Source: Actinospineispora acaciae DSM 45401 (GTDB lineage Bacteria > Actinomycetota > Actinomycetes > Mycobacteriales > Pseudonocardiaceae). From it: 64,000 nucleotides of DNA. The stretch spans positions 124,001 to 188,000 of the forward strand of contig NZ_JIAI01000009.1 of the NCBI RefSeq assembly GCF_000620785.1. The letters run 5' to 3'. Below the pieces are notes generated by a model. That model was not told the origin of the DNA. It saw only the letters and a program-made list of their open reading frames with translations, and did no database searches. The position numbers and the translations under genes are program-made. Shown here piece by piece: positions 24,759-32,497 of this stretch; the stretch's first letter is position 1; each line of letters starts with the position of its first letter.

Positions 24759-25205
24759 ATGGACGACGCGGCGCAGGCGCTCGAAGACCTCACGACGGAG
24801 GTCTTCGCCCTCAACACCCGGCTGGAGCGGGCCGGCGACGGCATGACGGCGCCGGTCGGGCTCTCCGCCGCGCGCTGGCGCGTGCTCGGTCGGCTCGAAG
24901 ACGGCCCCGCGACGGCCACCCAGCTCGCCGCCGAGTACGGGATACGGCGGCAGGCCGCGCAGCAACTGGTCGCCCGGCTGCGCGAGGACGGGCTGGTCGA
25001 GACCGTGCCGAACCCGAAGGACCGCCGCGCGCCGCTGGTCCGCATGACCGAGCGCGGCGTGAAGACGCTGAGCCTGATGGAGCCCGTCGGGCGGGCCTGG
25101 ACGGAACGGATGTCCGAGTCGATCCCGATCGAGGACCTGGCCGCGGCGGTCCGCGTGCTCCGGGTGCTGCGCCGGCGTTTCGACGAGGAGCTGGGGAACC
25201 CGTGA
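24759..25205 (+). CDS. MarR-family transcriptional regulator
   Basis: A 148-residue winged-helix repressor. The DNA-binding part includes ATQLAAEYGIRRQAAQQLVA and the wing LVETVPNPKDRRAPLVRMTERG, a textbook MarR wing. It is divergent from the DHA2 exporter with two matching palindromes between them, a common local exporter-repressor pair. Upstream of the ATG there is no ribosome site, fitting leaderless translation. The gene ends ELGNP-stop, the stop being inside palindrome B. Confidence 0.93.
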   Translation: MDDAAQALEDLTTEVFALNTRLERAGDGMTAPVGLSAARWRVLGRLEDGPATATQLAAEYGIRRQAAQQLVARLREDGLVETVPNPKDRRAPLVRMTERGVKTLSLMEPVGRAWTERMSESIPIEDLAAAVRVLRVLRRRFDEELGNP

Positions 25206-25243
25206 GTGGTTAGCGTTGCTATGACAACGCTAACCACTCACGG
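25200..25243 (+). repeat. Stop-codon palindrome, copy B (end of marR)
   Basis: Perfect 19-base arms (CCGTGAGTGGTTAGCGTTG and complement) around CTATGA. The TGA in the left arm (25203-25205) is the marR stop, preceded by the CCG proline codon. It separates marR from a methyltransferase gene starting 14 bases later. Confidence 0.88.
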
Positions 25244-25256
25244 CCTTTAGCCTGGG

Positions 25257-26012
25257 GTGGTGACGGCGGCGGGGCGGTGGCGCGAGCTTCAGGAGCAGCG
25301 GGGGATTCCGCCGGAGATCGTGGCGCGGGCTCCGGAGAGTCCGTGGAAGCACGATCCGAAGCATTTCGGGGCGCCCGAGCAGGCGCATGACACGCCGTCG
25401 CGGGATGCGGCGCTCGCTGTGTTGGACGGTGCGGGCGGCGCGGTGCTCGACGTCGGGTGCGGTGGGGGGAGCGCGTCGCTGGCGGTGGCCGGGAGCGCGG
25501 ACCTGCTGGTCGGGGTGGACCACAACCCGGGGATGCTGGAGGTGTTCTCGGCGGACTGCACGGCGCGCGGGGTGACGTTTCGGACCGTGCTCGGTGAGTG
25601 GCCGGCGGTGGCGGGGGAGGCCGGGAGCGCGGACGCGGTGCTCTGTCACCACGTCGGCTACAACACCGTTGACTTCCCGCCGTTTCTGCTGGCGCTGACG
25701 GAGGCGGCCCGGCGCGGGGTGGTGATGGAGTTGACCGCCCGGCACCCGATGGCCTGGCTGGACCCGCTGTGGCTGCGGTTCCACGGCCTGCGCCGGGCGG
25801 AGCCCGCGACCGCCGACGACGCCGTGGCGGTGCTGGTGGAGCTGGGGATCACGCCGACGGTGGTCCGCTGGCGACGGCCGGCCAGGCTGCCGGAGGACCC
25901 GGAGTGGGTGGCCCGCCGGCTGTGCCTGCCGCCACAGCGCGTCGGCGAGGTGGCCGCCGCGCTCGCCGAGATCCCGCCCCGCGCCCGCGACACCGTCACG
26001 CTGAGCTGGTGA
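25257..26012 (+). CDS. SAM-dependent class I methyltransferase
   Basis: A 251-residue protein with SAM motif I VLDVGCGGGSASLAVAG (around residue 63), acidic motif II LVGVDHNPGMLEVF, and motif IV-like DAVLCHHVGYNTVDF. The substrate cannot be told; helices around ARHPMAWLDPLWLRF may form its pocket. The start is one of two adjacent GTG codons (25257 or 25260); neither has a clear ribosome site. It follows palindrome B on the same strand. Confidence 0.85.
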   Translation: MVTAAGRWRELQEQRGIPPEIVARAPESPWKHDPKHFGAPEQAHDTPSRDAALAVLDGAGGAVLDVGCGGGSASLAVAGSADLLVGVDHNPGMLEVFSADCTARGVTFRTVLGEWPAVAGEAGSADAVLCHHVGYNTVDFPPFLLALTEAARRGVVMELTARHPMAWLDPLWLRFHGLRRAEPATADDAVAVLVELGITPTVVRWRRPARLPEDPEWVARRLCLPPQRVGEVAAALAEIPPRARDTVTLSW

Positions 26013-26167
26013 TCGGCGGACGGCCGCTCTGAACGCGGACCGACGCGCGGCGTGATCCTGTGCGGCCGGTGTCCCCCCCTCGCCGAGTGGGACGCCGGTC
26101 CGGTTCTGGTCAAGAAAAGTGCGGATCGACGTCCCGTCATGCGGTTCATCCGACAGTTGAAGCTGTC

Positions 26168-26196
26168 TTGACAAAAAAATTCGTCGGTGGAACAGT
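26168..26196 (+). promoter_or_regulatory. Promoter of the ArsR-SRPBCC pair
   Basis: TTGACA (26168-26173) and AACAGT (26191-26196) are spaced 17 bases. Transcription would start at about the GTG of the arsR-type gene (26203), suggesting a leaderless message. The A-rich spacer stands out in this GC-rich region. Confidence 0.5.
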
Positions 26197-26202
26197 GAGG
26201 CC

Positions 26203-26802
26203 GTGCACGAGGTAGGAGTGATCGGTGAGGCCGCCGCGGCCGAGGCCTCCCTCGACCCGGTGCGGGCGCGGCTGCTGGCCGAGCTGGTCGAGCCCGCGTC
26301 GGCGACGATGCTGGCCGCCCGGGTCGGTTTGGCCCGGCAGAAGGTGAACTACCACCTGCGCGCGCTGGAGCGGCACGGGCTGGTCGAGCTGGTGGCCGAG
26401 CGCCGCAAGGGCAACGTCACCGAGCGGATGATGCGCGCCACGGCGGCCTCGTTCGTGATCTCACCGGCCGCGCTGGGCGCTGTCCAGCCCGACCCGGCGC
26501 GTTCTCCGGACCGGTTGTCCGCGCGCTGGCTGCTGGCGCTCGCGGCGCGGTTGGTGCGCGAGGTGGGCGAGCTGATCACGGCGGCGGCGAAGGCGGGCAA
26601 GCGGGCGCCGACGTTCGCGCTCGACGGCGAGGTGCGGTTCGCCTCGGCGGCCGACCGCGCCGCGTTCGTGGAGGAGCTGGCCACCTCGGTCGCCCACCTG
26701 GTGTCGAAGTACCACGACGAACGGGCCGAGGGCGGGCGGCGCTACCGCGTGCTCGCGGCCATCCATCCGAACATGAACCCCGACCCGACGAGGGAGTCCT
26801 GA
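26203..26802 (+). CDS. ArsR-type winged-helix regulator
   Basis: A 199-residue protein with an N-terminal ArsR-like winged helix: ATMLAARVGLARQKVNYHLR then ALERHGLVELVAERRKGN. A ~100-residue C-terminal domain (from SARWLLALAARLVREVGEL) has no metal-binding cysteines. It is followed after two bases by an SRPBCC protein, a frequent pairing in actinobacteria where the regulator controls the partner. GTG start; no ribosome site upstream, consistent with leaderless translation. Confidence 0.88.
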   Translation: MHEVGVIGEAAAAEASLDPVRARLLAELVEPASATMLAARVGLARQKVNYHLRALERHGLVELVAERRKGNVTERMMRATAASFVISPAALGAVQPDPARSPDRLSARWLLALAARLVREVGELITAAAKAGKRAPTFALDGEVRFASAADRAAFVEELATSVAHLVSKYHDERAEGGRRYRVLAAIHPNMNPDPTRES

Positions 26803-26804
26803 GC

Positions 26805-27557
26805 ATGGCCCGAGAGTTCGAGATCCGCAAAGAGGTCGAGATCGACGCCACGCCCGAGCAGATCTGGCAGGCGATCGCCACCGGCCCGGGCATCACGTCC
26901 TGGTTCATGCCGCACGAGGTGACACCGGGGGAGGGCGGCAGCATCCGGCTCACCGTGCCGGGCTTCGAGGAGGAGTCGGTCATCACCGCGTGGGAGCCGG
27001 CGAAACGGCTGGCCTACCGGGGCAAGACGGCCGACGACGGCACCGTCCACGCGATGGAGTACCTCATCGAGGGGCGCGACGGGGGCAGCACCGTGCTGCG
27101 GTTCGTGCACAGCGGGATGCTCGGTGACAAGTGGGGCGACGACTTCGAGGTCGGCCTGGCCCACGGCTGGGACCAGTACCTGCACACCCTGGGCGAGTAC
27201 ATCACGCGCTTCCTGGGCCGCCCGGTCACGTTCATCAACGCCAACGGGCCGGCGGCGTCCGCCGCGCCGGACGGCTGGTCGGAGTTCCTCGCGGGCCTCG
27301 GGCTGGACGGGCCGGTCGAGGAGGGCGACCAGGTGCGGCTCACCCCGAGCGGGCTGGACCCGATCGAGGGCGTGGCCGACTACGTGCGGGAGGAGTTCCT
27401 CGGAGTGCGCACCGACGACGGGCTCTACCGGTTCCACGGGCTCGGGCGGATGGGCATGCCGATCGCCGTCGGGCACCACATCTACCGCGACGACATCGAC
27501 CGCGCCGCGACGGAGAAGGCCTGGACGACGTTTATGGAAAGCGTCTACGCGTCGTAG
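26805..27557 (+). CDS. SRPBCC (AHSA1-like) domain protein
   Basis: A 250-residue protein of the START/Bet v1 fold. The N-terminal half is a canonical AHSA1-like unit: IRKEVEIDATPEQIWQAIAT, GITSWFMPHEVTPGEGGSIR, and FVHSGMLGDKWGDDFEVGLA with HGWDQYLHTLGEY at its end. The second half (from about residue 145) is shorter and less clear, perhaps a degenerate repeat of the fold. Such proteins bind hydrophobic ligands; function here is unknown. It is co-transcribed with the ArsR-type regulator two bases upstream. Confidence 0.87.
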   Translation: MAREFEIRKEVEIDATPEQIWQAIATGPGITSWFMPHEVTPGEGGSIRLTVPGFEEESVITAWEPAKRLAYRGKTADDGTVHAMEYLIEGRDGGSTVLRFVHSGMLGDKWGDDFEVGLAHGWDQYLHTLGEYITRFLGRPVTFINANGPAASAAPDGWSEFLAGLGLDGPVEEGDQVRLTPSGLDPIEGVADYVREEFLGVRTDDGLYRFHGLGRMGMPIAVGHHIYRDDIDRAATEKAWTTFMESVYAS

Positions 27558-27616
27558 GTTCGACATGCGGGCGGTCCGGCGATGCGCGAGCGGGCGCTGG
27601 AGAGGGTGGCCGTCGA

Positions 27617-28933
27617 CTAGCTCATCCCGCCGGAGCGCAGCGACGAACGCAGCGTCTCCGGGGTGGCGAACGCGGCGAGCAGGCTGACCATCGCGCCGCC
27701 GCACAGGTACATGGCGGGGGCGTAGGTGGAGTGGGTGGCGGTGGTCAGCGCGGCGGCGACGAACGGGCCGGCCCCGCCGAAGATCATGACGCCGAGGTTG
27801 TAGCCCAGCGAGAGCCCGCTGTAGCGCCGCGAGGTGGGGAACAGCTCGGCGAACAGCGCCGGCTGCGGCGCGAGCATGATCGCCTCGCCGACCACCACCA
27901 GCACCAGGCCGAGCGCGGCGACCACCAGCCCCCGGCCGTGCAGCAGCGCGAACCCGAGCGGCGCGGTGACCAGCACCCAGGCCGCTCCGGCGATGAGGAA
28001 CGGCCGGCGCCCCCACCTGTCGCACAGCCGGGCCAGCGGCACCACCATCGCGGCCAGCGCGGCCATCGCGATGAACCCGGCGGTGCGGGCCTGCCCGGCG
28101 GGCATCTTCAGCTCGCTGATCAGGAACGTCGGCCCGTACACCAGCAGCACGTAGGTGCACATGGTCGGCGAGCACACCAGCCCGGCGCAGAGCAGGATGG
28201 AGCGGTGGTCGCGGCGCAGCGTGGTGCGCAGCGGCCGGCGCTCCACCGTCTGCTCCCGAACGACCTCGGTGAACTCCGGGGACTCCTCCAGCTTCAGCCG
28301 CAGGTACAGCCCGACCAGCCCGAGCGGCACGCTGACCAGGAACGGGATCCTCCACCCCCAGGCCTGCAGCTCCGCGTCCGGCAGCAGCGCGCCCAGCAGC
28401 AGCGAGGACAGCGCGGCGACCAGCATGCCGAGCACGATGGTGATCGTCTGCCAGCTGCCGTAGAACGCGCGCCGGCCGGGCGGGGCGTGCTCGACGATGT
28501 AGGCCGCCGCGCCGGTCCACTCGCCGCCGGCGGACAGGCCCTGCGCGAACCGCAGCAGCAGCACCAGCAGCGGCGCGGCGATGCCGATGGACGCGTAGGT
28601 CGGGACGACGGCCACCAGCGCGGTCGCCACCGAGATCATGATGATGATCACCGAGAGGGTCATCCGCCGGCCGTGGCGGTCGCCGAGGTAGCCGAACAGC
28701 ACCCCGCCGAGCGGGCGGACCACGAAGCTGATGCCGAACAGCGCGAAGGTCAGCAACAGCGCCGCGGCCGGGTCGCCGGCCGGGAAGTAGCGGGTGGCGA
28801 TGATCGTGGCGAAGTAGCCGTACAACACGAAGTCGTACCACTCGATGAAGTTGCCGATCGCGGCGGCGACCACCGCCGCCCTGGTCCTGGTCCTGGGCGG
28901 GGCGTGCGTTTCGGTGTGCGTTTCGGTTGGCAT
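27617..28933 (-). CDS. MFS transporter, metabolite:H+ symporter (MHS) family
   Basis: A 438-residue, 12-helix importer. The MHS-family start AAAIGNFIEWYDFVLYGYFA is clear, with motif A-like GYLGDRHGRRMTLS and the second-half CDRWGRRPFLIAG. Known members import shikimate, proline/betaine, alpha-ketoglutarate, citrate or aromatic acids with protons. The ATG at 28933 is preceded by GGAGG. It is the last gene of a minus-strand catabolic operon, 17 bases after the acetoacetate-decarboxylase-like gene, and probably imports the operon's substrate. Confidence 0.92.
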   Translation of the reverse strand: MPTETHTETHAPPRTRTRAAVVAAAIGNFIEWYDFVLYGYFATIIATRYFPAGDPAAALLLTFALFGISFVVRPLGGVLFGYLGDRHGRRMTLSVIIIMISVATALVAVVPTYASIGIAAPLLVLLLRFAQGLSAGGEWTGAAAYIVEHAPPGRRAFYGSWQTITIVLGMLVAALSSLLLGALLPDAELQAWGWRIPFLVSVPLGLVGLYLRLKLEESPEFTEVVREQTVERRPLRTTLRRDHRSILLCAGLVCSPTMCTYVLLVYGPTFLISELKMPAGQARTAGFIAMAALAAMVVPLARLCDRWGRRPFLIAGAAWVLVTAPLGFALLHGRGLVVAALGLVLVVVGEAIMLAPQPALFAELFPTSRRYSGLSLGYNLGVMIFGGAGPFVAAALTTATHSTYAPAMYLCGGAMVSLLAAFATPETLRSSLRSGGMS

Positions 28934-28950
28934 CGCGAACCTCCGTTGGT

Positions 28951-29727
28951 TCAGGACCAGTCGGGGACCCCGAAGGTGGGGATCTCGTCGACCCGTTCGA
29001 GGTAGGTGCCGAAGCCGACCTCCAGGTCGACCCGGCCGTAGCGCGCCTCCACCACCTCGACGCACTCGACGAGGTGCAGCGGGTCGGCGGTGGACGGGGT
29101 GAGGACGACGTCGCCGGTGCCGACCCAGCCGCCGGTCGCGCCGGAGGTCCGGAACGGCACCTGGACCAGCTTGTTCACGTCGTAGCCGGTGCCCTCGGCG
29201 CTGGGGATCAGCTTGAGCGGGAAGTGGTGTGCGAACCAGTCCGGGATGGGGTCGACTGCGGCCGGTTCGACAGGCGGGCGGTGGGCGCGGACGGTCACGA
29301 CGTCGATGCCGTTTGCGCTGGTCACACCGCCGGTGACGCCGCTTGGATCCTCGCGCAGCAACACCGAGCGGGCCTGCTTCTTGGGCAGCCCGAAGATCTC
29401 CCGGCCGAGGGTGCCGTGGTTGAGGCCCTCGATGAAGAACGTCAGCGGGTACGCGCCGAGCTGGTCGCCGTGCCGGCAGCGGACGCTGATGCCGGCCTGG
29501 GGGTACGGCGGGCGGCGTTCGGTGGTGCCGTCGGGCAGGCGGAACTCCGCACCCAGGAACTCGGCAACCCAGATGGCGGCCAGCGCGTCGTCGGCCGGTT
29601 GCAGGGGCGCGGGCAGGAGGCTGGCCACTATGTCGGCGCGGGTGCGGTACTGGACGGTCAGCCAGCGGACGGTCACGGACTCGGCGCCCACGCCGAACAG
29701 CGGGGCGAACGGGGGCATCCCGATCAT
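28951..29727 (-). CDS. Acetoacetate decarboxylase (ADC) family enzyme
   Basis: A 258-residue protein. The Schiff-base region of the family is intact: LNHGTLGREIFGLPKKQARS with adjacent lysines K116 and K117, matching the catalytic Lys pair of acetoacetate decarboxylase. The fold segments VAEFLGAEFRLPDG and YPQAGISVRCRHGDQLGAYP are also typical. It may decarboxylate a beta-keto acid, but several family branches do other imine chemistry (aldolase-dehydratase, enol-lactonase). Its ATG overlaps the E1-beta stop (ATGA), so the two are translated together. Substrate inferred only from context. Confidence 0.87.
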   Translation of the reverse strand: MIGMPPFAPLFGVGAESVTVRWLTVQYRTRADIVASLLPAPLQPADDALAAIWVAEFLGAEFRLPDGTTERRPPYPQAGISVRCRHGDQLGAYPLTFFIEGLNHGTLGREIFGLPKKQARSVLLREDPSGVTGGVTSANGIDVVTVRAHRPPVEPAAVDPIPDWFAHHFPLKLIPSAEGTGYDVNKLVQVPFRTSGATGGWVGTGDVVLTPSTADPLHLVECVEVVEARYGRVDLEVGFGTYLERVDEIPTFGVPDWS

Positions 29728-30728
29728 GCGATCACCAGGCCGGCACGGCGGACGGTGGCGCGGACCGCGTCGGCGATGAGCTCGGCGGTCGGTACGACGG
29801 CGGCGGCCAGCACCGGTGCCGCCGGGATGCGCGCGGGCGGGGCGCCGACCCGGACCGGCGGGCAGCGCAACGGCACCCCGGACTCGGCCACGGCGGCCAG
29901 CACCTCGCCGCCCACCCCGCCGGTGGTGTGCGCCTCGTGCGCGACCACCAGCCGCCCGGTCCGGCGCACGCTGGCCAGCACGGCGTCCAGGTCCAGCGGG
30001 CGGATCCAGCGGGCGTCGATCACCTCGGCGTCGATACCGTCGCAGGCCAGCGCGTCGGCGGCCTCCAGTACACGGTGTTGCATCGCGCCCCAGGTCAGGA
30101 CCGTCACGTCCGACCCGGGACGGCGTATCGCCGCGCCGCCCACGGGCGCCACCGGGCCGCCGACGACCACGTCGCTCCGGCCGGCGTGGTACAGCGTGCG
30201 GTTCTCGATCACGATCACCGGGTCGTCGCACCAGATCGCGGACAGCAGCAGGTCGTAGGCGTCCTGGTGGGTGGCGGGCATGCCCACCCACAGCCCGGGC
30301 ACGTGGGCGAACAACGCCTCCAGCGACTGCGAGTGCTGCGCGCAGGCGCCCGGCGCGTTGCCCTGCTGGGTGCGGACGGTGATCGGCGCGGACAGCCGGC
30401 CGCGCGAGACGTAGCGGACGTTCGCCGCCTGGTTCACCAGCTGGTCCAGCGCGACCAGGGAGAAGTCCGCCCACATGATCTCGGCGATGGGCCGGCGCCC
30501 GAACATGGCCGCGCCGATCGCGCCGCCGAGGATCGCCGACTCCGAGATGGGCGTGTCGAACACCCGCTCGCCGAACGCCTTGCGCAGCCCTTTCGTCACG
30601 CCGAACACTCCGCCCGGCTCCCCGACGTCCTCGCCGAACAGCAGCGTCTCGGGTCGTTCGTCCAGCGCCCGGCGCAGCGCCGCGTTGACCGCCTCGGCGT
30701 AGGTCAGGCTCGTGGTCGTCTCAGGCAT
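29724..30728 (-). CDS. Thiamine-diphosphate-dependent dehydrogenase E1 component, beta subunit
   Basis: A 334-residue transketolase-like pyrimidine-binding subunit: GEDVGEPGGVFGVTKGLRKA, DTPISESAILGGAIGAAMFG, EIMWADFSLVALDQLVNQAA, and ITVRTQQGNAPGACAQHSQS. The C-terminal domain begins near VLTWGAMQHRVLEAADAL. Most like acetoin/pyruvate dehydrogenase E1-beta. The start ATG at 30728 overlaps the E1-alpha end by eight bases; the longer open frame upstream has no family similarity. The subunit forms an alpha2beta2 enzyme with its neighbour. No E2 or E3 gene lies in the window. Confidence 0.92.
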   Translation of the reverse strand: MPETTTSLTYAEAVNAALRRALDERPETLLFGEDVGEPGGVFGVTKGLRKAFGERVFDTPISESAILGGAIGAAMFGRRPIAEIMWADFSLVALDQLVNQAANVRYVSRGRLSAPITVRTQQGNAPGACAQHSQSLEALFAHVPGLWVGMPATHQDAYDLLLSAIWCDDPVIVIENRTLYHAGRSDVVVGGPVAPVGGAAIRRPGSDVTVLTWGAMQHRVLEAADALACDGIDAEVIDARWIRPLDLDAVLASVRRTGRLVVAHEAHTTGGVGGEVLAAVAESGVPLRCPPVRVGAPPARIPAAPVLAAAVVPTAELIADAVRATVRRAGLVIA

Positions 30729-31677
30729 ACAGGTGCTCCAGGACTGTCGCGGGGTCGGCGGGCGGGTCGGCCAGGGCGCGCGCGGCGGCGGCCGTGATCT
30801 CCGTACGAGCCCGCTCGGCAATGGCCGTCAGGTCGGCGTCCGGCACGCCCAGCCCGTCCAGCGCGCGGGCCAGCCGGCCGATCGGCTCCTCGGCCAGCGC
30901 CCGGTCCAGCTCGCCGGCCGGGCGGTAGTGCTGGGCGTCGCCGATGTAGTGGCCGACGATCCGCTGGGTCATCGCCTCCAGCAGCACCGGCCCCTCCCCG
31001 GCGCGGGCCCGCCGGGCGGCCTCTCCGACGGCCCGGTACACCGCGTCCGGGTCGTTGCCGTCCACCCGCGCCCCCGGCATGCCGTACCCCGACGCCCGCT
31101 TGAACAGCCGGTCCACCCGGACCATGGCCGAGATCGGGGTCAGCTCCGAGTAGTGGTTGTTCTCCACCAGGAAGATCACCGGCAGCCGGCGCACCGAGGC
31201 GAAGTTCATCGCCTCGTGCACCGCGCCCTGGTTCATCGCGCCGTCCCCGAACGCGGCCAGCGCCACCCGCCCCGACCCGTCGTAGTTCGCGGCCAGCGCG
31301 GCGCCGGTGGCGATCGGCGCGCCGGCACCCACGATGGAGTTCTCGCCGAACATGCCGTGCTCGGGCGCGGTCAGGTACGCCGAGCCGCCCCGCCCGCCGT
31401 TGATCCCCGTCCGCCGGCCCAGCAGCTCGGCGAACACCGCGTGCGGCGGCGCGCCGCGGGCCAGCGTCCAGCCGTGCCCCCGATAGGTGGGGAACACCGC
31501 GTCCCGGCTCAGGTCCAGGGCGGCGCAGGCGCCGGCGTAGATGGCCTCCTGCCCGTTGCACAGGTGGACCGATCCGACCACGTCGCCCGAAGCGCGCAGC
31601 CGGGCGACCTCCTCCTCGAAGTACCTGATCCGATGCATCGACTCCAGGAAGCCGAGCAGCGCGTCCGTCTCGGGCAT
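30721..31677 (-). CDS. Thiamine-diphosphate-dependent dehydrogenase E1 component, alpha subunit
   Basis: A 318-residue subunit with the ThDP motif: GDG at residues 144-146 (FGDGAMNQGAVHEAMNFA) and NN at 173-174 (IFLVENNHYS). Substrate-side GQEAIYAGACAAL and HGMFGENSIVGAGAPIATGA are conserved. The enzyme oxidatively decarboxylates a 2-oxo acid or cleaves acetoin, passing the acyl group to a lipoyl E2. Since no E2/E3 is nearby it must borrow them or act otherwise. It is 34 bases downstream of the iclR-type gene in the same operon. Confidence 0.92.
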   Translation of the reverse strand: MPETDALLGFLESMHRIRYFEEEVARLRASGDVVGSVHLCNGQEAIYAGACAALDLSRDAVFPTYRGHGWTLARGAPPHAVFAELLGRRTGINGGRGGSAYLTAPEHGMFGENSIVGAGAPIATGAALAANYDGSGRVALAAFGDGAMNQGAVHEAMNFASVRRLPVIFLVENNHYSELTPISAMVRVDRLFKRASGYGMPGARVDGNDPDAVYRAVGEAARRARAGEGPVLLEAMTQRIVGHYIGDAQHYRPAGELDRALAEEPIGRLARALDGLGVPDADLTAIAERARTEITAAAARALADPPADPATVLEHLYA

Positions 31678-31711
31678 GGGGGTACTCAGTCCTCTTCTCG
31701 TGGGGGAGTGG

Positions 31712-32497
31712 TCAGGCGGGGACGGTCAGGCGGCCGGTTCGCATCAGGCCGGTGGCCATGTCGGCGGCCTCCCGGACCGCGGTGGTCAGCCAGGCCTGCC
31801 GGTCGGCGAACCGGACGGCCGGCACGGACACGGTGAACGCGCCGGCCGGGGCGCCGGCGGCGCCGAAGAACGGTGCCGAGACACAGCACACGCCCGGGCT
31901 GAACTCCTCGCGGTCCAGCGCGTAGCTCTGCGTGCGGACACGCACCAGCTCGGCGGTCAGCTCGTCGAAGTCGGTGATCGTGTGGGCGGTGAGCCGTTCG
32001 AGCCGCACGCCGGAGAACAGCGCCGCGACCTGCTCCTCGGGCAGGAACGCGAACACCGCCTTGCAGGAGGCGCGGGCGTGCATGTGCGCGGTGTAGCCCA
32101 CGTCCAGGTTGGCCACGCTCAGCGTCTGCTGCCCGGCCAGGTAGTGCTGCAGGATCAGCGTGCCGTGGTGCCAGCCGGCCAGGTAGGACGTCTCGCGGGT
32201 CTTGTTGTGCAGCCGGGTGAGGATCACCGCCAGCTCGGGGGACGGGCCGGAGCGGCGCTGCAGGTGCCGGCTCAGCGACGCCGCCCGGGGGCCGACGTCG
32301 TAGCGCCCGCCGGGCAGCCGCACCAGGTGTCCGCTGGCCAGCAGGGTGCGCAGCAGGTGGTAGCAGGTGCCGATCTTGATGTCGAGCTGGCGGCCGAGGA
32401 CCTTCGCGGTGGCCGTCCCGTCGGCGGCGGCCACCGCCTCCAGCACCTGAAGGCCCCGCTCCAGGGTGTGCAGGACGGTGCCATTGTCGTCGGTCAT
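31712..32497 (-). CDS. IclR-family transcriptional regulator
   Basis: A 261-residue regulator of catabolic genes. The N-terminal winged helix covers VLHTLERGLQVLEAVAAADG to LRTLLASGHLVRLPGGRYDV. The C-terminal GAF-like effector domain includes AHMHARASCKAVFAFLPEEQ, YALDREEFSPGVCCVSAPFF and SVSVP-like AFTVSVPAVRF. The ATG overlaps the stop of the M20 gene (ATGA), so regulator and enzymes share an operon. Its ligand is probably the imported substrate or an early intermediate. Three TTCA/TGAA half-sites in the divergent promoter region are candidate operator parts. Confidence 0.93.
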   Translation of the reverse strand: MTDDNGTVLHTLERGLQVLEAVAAADGTATAKVLGRQLDIKIGTCYHLLRTLLASGHLVRLPGGRYDVGPRAASLSRHLQRRSGPSPELAVILTRLHNKTRETSYLAGWHHGTLILQHYLAGQQTLSVANLDVGYTAHMHARASCKAVFAFLPEEQVAALFSGVRLERLTAHTITDFDELTAELVRVRTQSYALDREEFSPGVCCVSAPFFGAAGAPAGAFTVSVPAVRFADRQAWLTTAVREAADMATGLMRTGRLTVPA

